Origin: Sphingomonas aracearum
Lineage (GTDB): Bacteria; Pseudomonadota; Alphaproteobacteria; Sphingomonadales; Sphingomonadaceae
Direction of reading: 5' to 3'
DNA: 64,000 nucleotides
Assembly: GCF_003345355.1 (NCBI RefSeq)
Contig: NZ_QQNB01000001.1
Span: 1,116,001 to 1,180,000 of the forward strand
Shown here piece after piece: positions 1 through 15,770 of the stretch (position 1 is its first letter; each line of letters opens with the position of its first letter). The notes beneath the pieces are model-generated. The model saw only the letters and a list, made by a program, of their open reading frames with translations, searched no databases and was not told the DNA's origin. Position numbers and translations under genes: made by a program.

Positions 1-2007
1 GAAGGCATAGATGTCCCAGGTGAAGGCGGTCGCCTCCGTGGTGTCGCCGGTCTCGCGCAGGCGGATGATGTGGCCGTTGGCGTTGCCGCGGGTGGCCTGC
101 GAGCTCGTGGGCGGATCGGCGTTGACGACGTCGCCCTGCGGCAGCTTGGGATCGGTGTACGCACGCGGGTTCGGCGCGTCGGTGGTGGCCGGCGTGCGCG
201 AGCTGTTGTTGGTCAGCGTGCAGTACATCTCGCCGGTCACCGGGTTCACCGCGGTCCATTCCGGGCGGTCCATGCGGGTCGCGCCCAGGATGTCGGCGGC
301 GAGGCGCGCGTTGATGAGCACGTCGGCCTGATCGGCGAACGGATAGACGCTGCTGCCGGACGTCAGGCCGTTCTGGCCGAACACCAGCGGCAGCCACTGG
401 CCCGAGCCGTCGGCATTCAGCTTCGCCACGTAGAGCGTGCCCGCGTCGAGATACTTGTCGCCCACGGCCAGGCGATCGGTGCGCGTCGCATCGGCGGCGA
501 CCCACGGCGTGTTCGACACGAACTTGTAGATATATTCGTTCTGCGCGTCGTCGCCCATGTAGAAGGCCGGGCGGACGCCGGCGACCATGCGGCCGTTCTG
601 GCAGCCTTCATGGTTCATGCGGCCCAGCGCGGTGCGCTTGCGCGGGGTGGAGGCGGGATCGAACGGGTCGATCTCGACCACCCAGCCATACTGGAAGATC
701 TCGTTGCGGAAATCCTGCGTGCCGTCGGCCGCGCCGGTGGCGGAGGCGGTGATGTTCCACTTGGCGAAGCGGGTGTCGGTGGCGTTGCTCGGCGTCACGG
801 TGGTCCAGAAGTAATTGCCACCCGGGCTTCCCGAAGTTCCCGTGAGCGCAACTTCGGAGCGGCCGTAGCGGGCGAGCGAGACGTTCTGCTTGGCCAAGCC
901 GTTCGCGGTGCGCACCGCGGCATCACCGGTGTTGCGACGGAAATAGCCTACCCAGTTTTCTTCGTTCGTCAGGTAGGTGTTCCACGGCATGGTGCCGTTG
1001 GCGCAGTTGTTGATCGTGCCGCGGCCGTCGGTGCCGGCGGGCGAGTAGACGGTGCGCAGCTGTGCATTGCCGCGCACCGGGCCGTTGAAGGTCATCGGCG
1101 TGTTCGGCGTGAAGCGGCGGTTGAGCGCGGAAGTCGGGTTGTACGCCCAGGTGCCGTTGGTGCGCGTGATCTCGATCACCGAGACGCCGTGGCACTCGAT
1201 CTCCTTGAGCGCTTCCGCTTCCGGGCGGGCAGTGCTGCCGCCGGTGGGGCCGTTGGGGTGCAGATAGCTCTGGTTGATGTTCTCGTGGTTGAGCACGAGG
1301 AGACCGCGCGTGCTGCTGGACGGGTCCGGCGTGTTGGCGCTGGCGGCGAGGCCGAAATAGCTCATGCCGTCGTGATGGTCGCCGGCGCGCTGCGCGAAAT
1401 TGGTGTCGCTGCCGTTGTTGGCAAAGGCGGCGACGCCCTGCGCGATCGGATCGCCGAGGCGATACAGCACGGTGACGTTGTAGCCGGTCGGCACGGTCAC
1501 CACGTCGGCCAGGTTCTTGGCGACGGCGGTGAAGGCGAGCACGGCCGGGCTGACGTTGACGGTGGTCGAGGCGTTGCCAGTGCCCACATCCCCGTTGCTG
1601 GTATAGGTGAACACCAGCGCAGTGGCGGTGCTGACCGCCGGCGCGGTGAAGGTGACGACGCCGGGCGTCGTGCTGGTCAGGGTGACGGTCGGGCCGCTGG
1701 TCTGCGTCCAGGTGCCGCCGCCGGCATTGCCGTTGACCGACGCGTTCAGCGTGACCGGCTGGCCGGAGCTTGCCGCCGTGGTGCCGCCCACGGTGACCGA
1801 CGCCACCGGCGGCGTGTTGTCATCCGAATCGTCGCCGCAGGCCGCCAGCAGCGAGCTGCCGAACACTGCCGTCGCCGCCGCGGAAACGCCGCCGCGCAGC
1901 GTCTGCCGGCGCGAATAGCGGCTGGCGATCAGGTCGTTGAGATGCGGCGAGTTGTTCGACCGGTTGGTGTCGATGTCGCCATCATCGTACATGGTGATGT
2001 CCGTCAT
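1..2007 (-). CDS. PhoX-family phosphatase (DUF839), Tat-exported, 3' end outside window
   Basis: Secreted alkaline phosphatase-like protein of the PhoX/DUF839 family; family members are calcium/iron-dependent and act in the periplasm on phosphoesters. I read 669 codons from ATG at 2007 (an in-frame ATG at 1992 is the alternative) to the window edge without a stop, so the C-terminus is missing. A twin-arginine signal (SRRQTLRGG, Arg33-Arg34) precedes an AAT...LLAACG segment, which could also be a lipobox. Residues around 65-150 look like a PKD/Ig-like domain (Thr/Val-rich, WTQTSGP). Downstream are family-type motifs LVLNHENI, ECHGVSVIEI and GRMNHEGCQNGRM. The gene is divergent from rplJ. No Pho box was recognised upstream. 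Family assignment is confident; substrate is inferred. Confidence 0.85.
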   Translation of the reverse strand, partial: MTDITMYDDGDIDTNRSNNSPHLNDLIASRYSRRQTLRGGVSAAATAVFGSSLLAACGDDSDDNTPPVASVTVGGTTAASSGQPVTLNASVNGNAGGGTWTQTSGPTVTLTSTTPGVVTFTAPAVSTATALVFTYTSNGDVGTGNASTTVNVSPAVLAFTAVAKNLADVVTVPTGYNVTVLYRLGDPIAQGVAAFANNGSDTNFAQRAGDHHDGMSYFGLAASANTPDPSSSTRGLLVLNHENINQSYLHPNGPTGGSTARPEAEALKEIECHGVSVIEITRTNGTWAYNPTSALNRRFTPNTPMTFNGPVRGNAQLRTVYSPAGTDGRGTINNCANGTMPWNTYLTNEENWVGYFRRNTGDAAVRTANGLAKQNVSLARYGRSEVALTGTSGSPGGNYFWTTVTPSNATDTRFAKWNITASATGAADGTQDFRNEIFQYGWVVEIDPFDPASTPRKRTALGRMNHEGCQNGRMVAGVRPAFYMGDDAQNEYIYKFVSNTPWVAADATRTDRLAVGDKYLDAGTLYVAKLNADGSGQWLPLVFGQNGLTSGSSVYPFADQADVLINARLAADILGATRMDRPEWTAVNPVTGEMYCTLTNNSSRTPATTDAPNPRAYTDPKLPQGDVVNADPPTSSQATRGNANGHIIRLRETGDTTEATAFTWDIYAF

Positions 2008-2152
2008 TGGTGCTGTTCCCCCGAATGGCGACGGCCGTTGCGGCCTCCCGCGCTCCCGAGCCGCAATGATCCCTGCGAGCGACACTACGGTTGCGGACCC
2101 GTGTCGCGGGGATGACAGGATGATGAAGCTTTTCTGAAACCGGCGGAGCGCC

Positions 2153-2180
2153 TTGACTCCACCTCCGATTCCGCTACAGC
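2153..2180 (+). promoter_or_regulatory. Candidate promoter of rplJ-rplL
   Basis: TTGACT (2153-2158), a 16-nt spacer and TACAGC (2175-2180) fit the alphaproteobacterial housekeeping promoter. It lies about 260 nt upstream of rplJ, which leaves room for the L10 leader. Inferred from the consensus only. Confidence 0.5.
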
Positions 2181-2218
2181 CCCGCGCTTGCCGGAGCGGT
2201 TCGCCGCGTGCCGGCATC

Positions 2219-2280
2219 CGTCCGAGACAGCAGGTGGCCGGGATTTGCCCGTCCTTAATGCCCTGCCTAGACGGGGACAG
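2219..2280 (+). ncRNA. Ribosomal protein L10 leader (core)
   Basis: The 5' UTR of rplJ carries GCAGGTGGCC (2230-2239) and CTTAATGCCCTGCCTAGACGG (from 2254), which match in order the conserved strands of the L10 leader that binds the L10-(L7/L12) complex and autoregulates translation. GCAGG pairs with CCTGC. The structured region may extend downstream to the hairpin GGCACG...CGTGCC near 2371-2394. The whole 2008-2440 gap holds only the promoter and this leader. Confidence 0.6.
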
Positions 2281-2440
2281 GAATCATCCGATCGCTTGCG
2301 GTTTTCACCGCAACCGGTCCTGCCGCGCTTCCTCGTGGCATGCCCTTCCCCTTCACTGGACACCCGGCACGGGTATTTCGCACGTGCCGGATCGCAACCG
2401 GGCCTGCCGTTCGCGGCGGGCTCAGAACGTGGAGAATGGC

Positions 2441-2956
2441 ATGGATCGTGCTCAAAAGGCCGAGGCCGTTGCCGAGCTGAACGCTAATTTCGCCCAGGTC
2501 GGCGTGGTGGTCGTCACCCGCAACCTCGGCATGACCGTTGCCCAGTCGACCCGGCTGCGCAACGCGATGCGGGACGCCGGCGCGACCTACAAGGTCTCGA
2601 AGAACAAGCTTGCCAAGATCGCGCTCGACGGCACCGACTATACCTCGCTGGGCGACATGCTCACCGGGCCGGTCGGTCTCGCCACTTCCATCGATCCGGT
2701 CGCGGCTGCCAAGGTGGCCGTGGACTTCGCCAAGACGACCGACAAGTTCGAGATCGTCGGCGGCGCGATGGGCGCGACTTCTCTCGACGTTGCCGGCGTG
2801 AACGCGCTCGCCACCCTGCCCTCGCTGGATGAACTCCGGGCGAAGATCGTGGGCCTCATCGTGGCACCCGCCACGAAGCTCGCGACCATCACCCAGGCTC
2901 CCGCGGCGCAGATCGCGCGCGTGCTGTCGGCCTATGCCGAGAAGGAAGCTGCCTGA
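2441..2956 (+). CDS. rplJ: 50S ribosomal protein L10
   Basis: L10 forms the base of the ribosomal stalk and holds the L7/L12 dimers that recruit translation factors. The 171-residue product ([17 protein letters not shown]...) has the usual length and the family's N-terminal RNA-binding half, with a helical C-terminus ending [13 protein letters not shown] that binds L7/L12. The ATG at 2441 is chosen because GGAG at 2431-2434 sits at proper distance and the family starts here; the reading frame stays open upstream, but only through the leader. It is followed after 76 nt by rplL in the expected order. Unlike many bacteria, rplK-rplA are not directly upstream. Confidence 0.97.
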   Translation: MDRAQKAEAVAELNANFAQVGVVVVTRNLGMTVAQSTRLRNAMRDAGATYKVSKNKLAKIALDGTDYTSLGDMLTGPVGLATSIDPVAAAKVAVDFAKTTDKFEIVGGAMGATSLDVAGVNALATLPSLDELRAKIVGLIVAPATKLATITQAPAAQIARVLSAYAEKEAA

Positions 2957-3032
2957 CCTTTGTCGGGCGCTTGGACGCATCTTTTGACGAACACCGGGGC
3001 TAAGCCTCGATTTACACACGAAGGAAGTACAC

Positions 3033-3410
3033 ATGGCAGACCTGAACGCGCTGGTTGACCAGCTGAGCGAACTGACCGTCCTCGAGGCCGCCGAGCTCTC
3101 GAAGCTGCTCGAAGAGAAGTGGGGCGTGTCCGCCGCCGCTGCCGTTGCGGCTCCTGCCGCTGGTGGCGCCGGTGCCGCTGCTCCCGCCGCTGAAGAGAAG
3201 ACCGAGTTCGACGTGATCCTCACCGGCGACGGTGGCAAGAAGATCAACGTCATCAAGGAAGTCCGCGCGATCACCTCGCTCGGCCTGACCGAAGCCAAGG
3301 CCCTCGTCGAGGGCGCGCCGAAGGCCGTCAAGGAAGGCGTGTCCAAGGACGAGGCCGAGAAGATCAAGAAGCAGCTGGAAGAAGCCGGCGCGACCGTCGA
3401 GGTCAAGTAA
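3033..3410 (+). CDS. rplL: 50S ribosomal protein L7/L12
   Basis: Multicopy acidic stalk protein that binds L10 and stimulates the GTPases of translation. 125 residues: an N-terminal dimerisation helix region (about 1-35), an Ala/Pro-rich hinge ([19 protein letters not shown], about 36-54) and the conserved C-terminal domain containing [20 protein letters not shown] and [13 protein letters not shown] clear AAGGAAG ribosome-binding site precedes the ATG. It is the second gene of the rplJ operon and ends about 110 nt before a strong terminator. Confidence 0.98.
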   Translation: MADLNALVDQLSELTVLEAAELSKLLEEKWGVSAAAAVAAPAAGGAGAAAPAAEEKTEFDVILTGDGGKKINVIKEVRAITSLGLTEAKALVEGAPKAVKEGVSKDEAEKIKKQLEEAGATVEVK

Positions 3411-3521
3411 GCCGCAGTGCGCGCCGGGCTGGCACGCCAGCCCGACGACGCACAAGGCCGGCCGGCAGTGCCAGGGCACTGTCCGACGTCATGGGACTTG
3501 CTCCCATGACGGCCGCTTGAA

Positions 3522-3563
3522 GAAAGGGGCGACGCCATCACCGGCGCCGCCCCTTTTCTTTTG
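3522..3563 (+). terminator. Rho-independent terminator of rplJL
   Basis: GGGGCGACGCC (from 3526) pairs with GGCGCCGCCCC (3543-3553) around an ATCACC-type loop and is followed by TTTTCTTTT. It lies downstream of rplL and before the convergent gene at 3722. Confidence 0.9.
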
Positions 3564-3582
3564 CTCCGATCCTACCTGGCTT

Positions 3583-3704
3583 GGGGAGGGGGCCAGCCGC
3601 AAGGCTGGTGGAGGGGCGCCTCCGCAGCCAGCACCCGTATGTGGGTTCAAGCGAACCGGCACCGCGCGCCGCGACGCCCCTCCACCACTGGCCCCTCCCC
3701 TTCC
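3583..3704. repeat. GC-rich inverted repeat downstream of rplL
   Basis: GGGGAGGGGGCCAG...GGTGGAGGGGCG (3583-3618) reappears inverted as CGCCCCTCCACCACTGGCCCCTCCCC in two parts at about 3675-3700; the left copy has an extra self-pairing CCAGCCGCAAGGCTGG. It fills the gap between two convergent genes and looks like an interspersed palindromic repeat. Apart from this and the terminator, 3411-3721 holds nothing I recognise. Confidence 0.55.
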
Positions 3705-3721
3705 TCAGGAGGAGAATAGCC

Positions 3722-4870
3722 CTATCGCGGCACCGGATATTCCCGCGCCACCACCCCTTCGTACATCCGCACCTCGTCCAGCCGGAAGGCGCCGAGCTTC
3801 TGTTCTTCGCCCCGGTCGCGGCCGATCACCCACACGGCCGCGGCGCGCGCGTCCGCGCCGCCGGCGACATAGGCGATGTTGAGCGCGATCAGCGGCACGA
3901 ACATGGGCCGCTCCGCCGAACCGATCGCGGACACCGCCTCGCGGGGCAGCAGCGCCATGCCGTCCAGCACCGCCTCCCCGCCCGCCCCGAGGTCGAACGG
4001 CGCCACCGACACGCGCTCCAGCGCGGCGCCGAACAGGGCGGCGAGCTGCGCGTCCTGCACCCGGTTGGCGGTGAGCAGCCGGATATCCACCTGCACCCGT
4101 TCCGCACCGCCCTCGCCCGCGTTGCGCACGACGATGTGGTAATCCACGGCGGCGCTGGTGAGGTTCGTCCCGGCGCGGCGCGGCCTGAACTCGAAGGCAA
4201 GCCGCGGTGCCGGCGCGGCGGGGGCGCGGCGCTCCAGGCGCTGCGGTGCCGGGGCGGGCGCACGCTCCACCAGCTCCAGCGCGTCCTCTGCGACCGGCGG
4301 CGGGGATGCCTCCGCCTCCGCCGGGGCGATCGGAGCGGCAGCGAAGTCGTCGCCCGCCGTCTCCGCGCCGGTCCGCCGCCGCCGCAACCACCACCAGCCC
4401 CCGGCGAGCAGCAGCACGATCAGGCCCCCGCCCAGGGCCATACCGCCCCAGCCAGTGCCGGGCTCCGCGTCCTGCACCTCCACCGGGATGCCGGGCAACG
4501 GTGCTGGCAGCGGGGTTACGCTCTCCATCGGGGCAGGCGCCTCCTGCGGCACCGGCGTCGGCGTGGCGCTCGCCGCTGCGCGCGGCGTTTGCGTCGGCGA
4601 CGGCGTCGGCGACGGCGTGGAGGTCGGCCGCGGCGACGGCGTGGCGCTTGCCCGCGGCGTCGGCGTGGCGCGCGGCGTGGGGCTCGACGACAGAACCGGC
4701 GCCGGCGTTGGAGTTGCCGTCGGCCCCGGCGCGGGCGCGGCCTGGCCGGGCAGGCTGAAATTCTCCGGGATCGGCACGATCACCGGCGCCGACTGGTTCT
4801 GCGCGGCCGCCGGGCCGGCGAGCATGGGGGCGGCCAGCAACGCGGCCGCAGGAATCACACGATGTCTCAT
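3722..4870 (-). CDS. Membrane-anchored Pro/Thr-rich hypothetical protein
   Basis: No function is recognised. The 382-residue product starts with a signal peptide (MRHRVIPAAALLAAPMLAGP, cleavage after AAAQ likely), then a long Pro/Thr/Ala/Ser-rich linker (about residues 35-110), then one membrane segment (GGGLIVLLLAGGWWW) followed by RRRR as a stop-transfer signal. The cytoplasmic C-terminal half (from FEFRPRRAGTNLTSAAVDYHIVV) is a compact beta-rich domain. The low-complexity linker explains the repetitive DNA at 4545-4740. The gene is divergent from rpoBC, and its start lies about 45 nt from the rpoBC -35 box. Start chosen at the ATG that gives the signal peptide; the frame is open upstream. 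Confidence 0.75.
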   Translation of the reverse strand: MRHRVIPAAALLAAPMLAGPAAAQNQSAPVIVPIPENFSLPGQAAPAPGPTATPTPAPVLSSSPTPRATPTPRASATPSPRPTSTPSPTPSPTQTPRAAASATPTPVPQEAPAPMESVTPLPAPLPGIPVEVQDAEPGTGWGGMALGGGLIVLLLAGGWWWLRRRRTGAETAGDDFAAAPIAPAEAEASPPPVAEDALELVERAPAPAPQRLERRAPAAPAPRLAFEFRPRRAGTNLTSAAVDYHIVVRNAGEGGAERVQVDIRLLTANRVQDAQLAALFGAALERVSVAPFDLGAGGEAVLDGMALLPREAVSAIGSAERPMFVPLIALNIAYVAGGADARAAAVWVIGRDRGEEQKLGAFRLDEVRMYEGVVAREYPVPR

Positions 4871-4913
4871 CGCCCCGCCTGTTGCCGCAAACCGCGCCAC
4901 AAATCGACCGGGT

Positions 4914-4942
4914 TTGACAAGCGCCGCCCGGCTTTCTATATC
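4914..4942 (+). promoter_or_regulatory. Promoter of rpoBC
   Basis: TTGACA (4914-4919), a 17-nt spacer and TATATC (4937-4942) give a near-consensus promoter. It predicts a 5' UTR of about 190 nt before rpoB. No known riboswitch or leader family was recognised in 4950-5136. Confidence 0.8.
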
Positions 4943-5136
4943 CCCGCCTCCACCAGAGCTTTCGGGAAAGGACGCGCCGTCGCGCAGCGTGTCGATCGGA
5001 TGGAAGGCCCTGGTTCCACAAGGACGCCGAAGCTGCCGTAACCCGCATGGGTGACGAGCGGCCTTTTGGTGTCTCTGGCGTGCCCCGCCCGGAGGTTTCC
5101 GGACAAGGTTTCTACTGCTGAGAGGCACTTACCCCC

Positions 5137-9312
<4,176 letters not shown>

Positions 9313-9320
9313 CAAACACG

Positions 9321-9442
9321 CCGTTCGTCTCGAGTAGCCTTCGAGCGCAGTCGAGAAGGCGTGTCGAGAGATCGTGGGGAGCGCCCTCCCCAGTCTCTCG
9401 ATACGGGCTCTCGACAAGCTCGATCCCACTCGAGACGAACGG
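9321..9442. repeat. 122-bp palindromic element between rpoB and rpoC
   Basis: The 15-nt CCGTTCGTCTCGAGT at 9321-9335 is repeated exactly as its reverse complement at 9428-9442. Further self-complementary stretches lie inside: CTTCGAGCGCAGTCGAGAAG near 9339-9358, and TCTCGA-rich sequence around 9394-9417. It resembles a non-coding, MITE- or REP-type interspersed repeat. The transcript of the rpoBC operon would fold into a long hairpin here. Confidence 0.75.
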
Positions 9443-9480
9443 CAGGTTTCTGAGTTTTCCCTCGAACCCGAGGACATGAC

Positions 9481-13770
<4,290 letters not shown>

Positions 13771-13796
13771 TCCTCGGGCGGGAGCGCTGAACTAAG

Positions 13797-13836
13797 AAAC
13801 CGCCGTCCGGGGATGCCCGGGCGGCGGTTTCGTTTT
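13797..13836 (+). terminator. Rho-independent terminator of rpoBC
   Basis: AAACCGCCGTCCGGG (13797-13811) pairs with CCCGGGCGGCGGTTT (13816-13830) over a very short loop, followed by CGTTTT. Between here and 14059 nothing else is recognised. Confidence 0.9.
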
Positions 13837-14059
13837 GGAGAACCGGCGTTCGTGACCCGGCCCTCGTGCCTGCGTTCAGATCTCCGCGCGGATGCCCGTC
13901 CCGGTTGCGGGCAAGCGGCGGTGGCGTGCGCCGGAAGATGCGACGATCCCGCTCGGCTGAGAGCATCCGACCGCCCTTGGATCGTCCAGTCGGCTTTTTC
14001 GTCGTGCGCCGACCTGCTCGCGCGCCCGTGAAGGCAAACACGATGGCGGCGTCCAAGGC

Positions 14060-14470
14060 TCAGTCGGCAAGCTGGAGGAAATGCTCCAGACGATCGTACA
14101 TCTGGTACTCGTCATAGGCACCCGCCGCCAGGCGCTCGACCCACTGGCCCAGCAAAGGCGTCTCCGGCTCGTCGTCGGGCACGAACAGGTCATATCCATT
14201 GATCGCCAGGAACTCGATCATGGCGAACGCGGCAGTACGCTTGTTGCCATCGTTGAAGCCGTGATTTTTCACGATGGCAAAGCAAAGTCGTATGGCGAGC
14301 GCGAGAATATCCCGCTGCTCGCCATACATGTACGACATGATGGGATTGTTGACGGCACTCTCCACCAGCCCCGGGTCCTTGTAACCCGGCAGGCCACCAT
14401 GAAGCTCTAGCTGCTCGTCATGAATCTCTGCTACGTCTTCCGACGTCAGCCAAATCGGCTCATCTTCCAA
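14060..14470 (-). CDS. Doc-type toxin of a toxin-antitoxin pair (Fic/Doc fold)
   Basis: 136-residue death-on-curing family toxin. Doc toxins phosphorylate EF-Tu and stop translation. The signature HGFNDGNKRTA has the Doc form, with Lys where AMP-transferring Fic enzymes have Gly (HPFxxGNGR). Family N-terminal features LTSEDVAEIHDEQL and HGGLPGYKDPGLVESA are present. The frame has no suitable ATG; TTG at 14470 is the most likely start and lies inside the last codons of the antitoxin gene (11-nt overlap), suggesting translational coupling. The preceding 45-codon gene is read as its antitoxin. The toxin appears intact; its target is inferred from the family. Confidence 0.88.
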   Translation of the reverse strand: MEDEPIWLTSEDVAEIHDEQLELHGGLPGYKDPGLVESAVNNPIMSYMYGEQRDILALAIRLCFAIVKNHGFNDGNKRTAAFAMIEFLAINGYDLFVPDDEPETPLLGQWVERLAAGAYDEYQMYDRLEHFLQLAD

Positions 14471-14597
14471 GATACCGAAGCGTATTCTCGTAGCGAGCGT
14501 TGATGCTCGCGCGCAGAGCCTTGCGGTCCACGTCCCGCCGCGGCTTCGCCGTAAGCGTCTGATGCTCCTCGACAGGAGTGCGGAATTCAGTCGCCAT
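14460..14597 (-). CDS. Small putative antitoxin of the Doc toxin (45 residues)
   Basis: A 46-codon frame with a good AAGGAGG site 7 nt upstream encodes 45 residues: MATEFRTPVEEHQTL, then a basic middle (AKPRRDVDRKALRA) and a C-terminal helix SINARYENTLRYLGR. Its stop overlaps the toxin start by 11 nt, the order typical of antitoxin-toxin operons. It is too short to contain a Phd/YefM DNA-binding domain, so the pair may not autoregulate in the classical way. The NARYEN stretch faintly recalls the (S/T)xxxE(G/N) inhibitory motif of anti-Fic helices, with Asn replacing Ser/Thr; this is a speculation. Function is inferred from position. Confidence 0.72.
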   Translation of the reverse strand: MATEFRTPVEEHQTLTAKPRRDVDRKALRASINARYENTLRYLGR

Positions 14598-14737
14598 TGC
14601 AGCCTCCTTCCTCGGTCACTGTCCGTCTGCCTGACCGGTACTTAATATAACGACTTACCCAAAGGAAGGTTGAATTCGCAACAGATAATCTGGCGCCGGA
14701 GTAGCGGAACGCCCGAGGCCCCGGCCCGCTCATCCCC

Positions 14738-15151
14738 TCACCGCTCCACCCCCTTCGCCTTCCCCCAGCTCCGCGCCACCGTATACCCCACATACCCGGT
14801 CCCGAAGAGCGCGTAGAGCGGCTCGGGGATGCCGTTGAGGTACGCCGTCATCCCTCGCGCGATCGCCTCCGCCGCCGCCGGGCGCACCGCCGCGATCAGG
14901 CCCATCGGGATCGACCACAACAGCAGCGCATACATCACGTAAAGGAAGCCCGGCCGCGCGCGGCTCGTCCATGGATCCGCCGGCGACGATGCCGCCAGCA
15001 CCGCGGAGAGCTGCGCCTTCACTTCCTCCAGCTCGCGCGCGCGCTCCAGTTCGGCCAGCTTCAGCTTGGCCGCGTCGCGCGCCGCCGGGTCGGGGATCAC
15101 GCGGTCGAGCACGCTGCCCAGCGGCCCCGCCAGGGTGCCGGGAAGGTCCAT
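14738..15151 (-). CDS. 3TM holin family protein (GTA-type)
   Basis: 137 residues. An N-terminal region predicted to be a coiled helix (AKLKLAELERARELEEVKAQ, about 27-46) is followed by membrane segments PGFLYVMYALLLWSIPMGLI and a second hydrophobic stretch YLNGIPEPLYALFGTGYVGY. This arrangement matches the GTA_holin_3TM family, which makes membrane lesions so an endolysin can reach the wall. It begins 11 nt after the stop of the muramidase gene, so the two form a lysis cassette. No capsid, tail or terminase genes are nearby. Start ATG at 15151 gives MDLPGTLAGP. Confidence 0.8.
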   Translation of the reverse strand: MDLPGTLAGPLGSVLDRVIPDPAARDAAKLKLAELERARELEEVKAQLSAVLAASSPADPWTSRARPGFLYVMYALLLWSIPMGLIAAVRPAAAEAIARGMTAYLNGIPEPLYALFGTGYVGYTVARSWGKAKGVER

Positions 15152-15162
15152 TCCGCCCTCCC

Positions 15163-15711
15163 TCACGCCGGCTGCGGGGCCAGCCGGTTGGCCAGCCAGC
15201 CATACAGGAACGCCTCGTTCGCCGGCCGCGCTTCCGCCAGCGCGAGGTAGCGCTCGCCCTGCAACGCCTCCATCGCCTTCACCAGCACGGTTTCCGCCCC
15301 CGCCCCGCGGCTGCGCAGGAAGCCGTCCAGCGCGGCCAGCGTCGCCGGCCCGATCCGCCCGTCCATCACCAGGTCCGGGTAATCGCGCGCCCCGCGGTTG
15401 AGCGCGTTGAGCGCGCGCTGGAGAAAGCCGGTCGCCACCCCCGGCCCCATGTTCACGCCGGTGTCGAACAGCTCGGCCCCCAGCGCGGATGCGCGCTCCG
15501 CCACCGCGGCGAAGCCGGGATCGCGCCAGTAGAGCCGGCGGTAGATTGCCGCCGCCGTCTCGCGCGGCAGCGCCTGCATCGCCCCGCGATAGCCCTGCGC
15601 GCGCGCCACCGCCTCCGTGATTCCCCACCGCGTCGCGCCGCCGCGGTCCGCCGGATGGTTCACGTACCCGCCTTCGCGCTCCATCACTTCTTCGATCAGC
15701 CGTTCGATCAT
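15163..15711 (-). CDS. GH108 N-acetylmuramidase (endolysin)
   Basis: 182-residue peptidoglycan hydrolase of glycoside hydrolase family 108. The catalytic-Glu block EGGYVNHPADRGGATRWGIT (residues 13-32) is near the N-terminus, and a C-terminal peptidoglycan-binding-like part contains GFLQRALNALNRGARDYPDL and DGRIGPATLAAL. There is no signal peptide, consistent with holin-dependent release by the following gene. A GAGGGGG sequence precedes the ATG. A small inverted repeat (TAACC-GTTAT-GGTTA, 15739-15753) lies upstream, shared with the divergent guaD. Family membership is confident; a role in lysis for particle release is inferred. Confidence 0.88.
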   Translation of the reverse strand: MIERLIEEVMEREGGYVNHPADRGGATRWGITEAVARAQGYRGAMQALPRETAAAIYRRLYWRDPGFAAVAERASALGAELFDTGVNMGPGVATGFLQRALNALNRGARDYPDLVMDGRIGPATLAALDGFLRSRGAGAETVLVKAMEALQGERYLALAEARPANEAFLYGWLANRLAPQPA

Positions 15712-15738
15712 GTGTGCCCCCTCGTTGAAGCCCGCACA

Positions 15739-15753
15739 TAACCGTTATGGTTA
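15739..15753. promoter_or_regulatory. Inverted repeat between lysis cassette and guaD
   Basis: TAACC (15739-15743) and GGTTA (15749-15753) flank GTTAT in an AT-rich divergent promoter region. It could be an operator for either gene. Support is only the symmetry and position. Confidence 0.3.
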
Positions 15754-15770
15754 GATAAATCTCCAACAAA

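Noticed and set aside
70..2115. Long plus-strand frame opposite the PhoX gene
   Set aside because: Arg/Gly/Ala-rich shadow; the minus strand has the Tat signal and DUF839 motifs.
4545..4740. Repetitive DNA resembling tandem repeats or a CRISPR-like array
   Set aside because: The periodicity comes from Pro-Thr/Ala codon repeats in the linker of the membrane protein; there are no fixed repeats and spacers.
4950..5136. Riboswitch in the rpoB leader
   Set aside because: No aptamer consensus was recognised; only a plain 5' UTR is reported.
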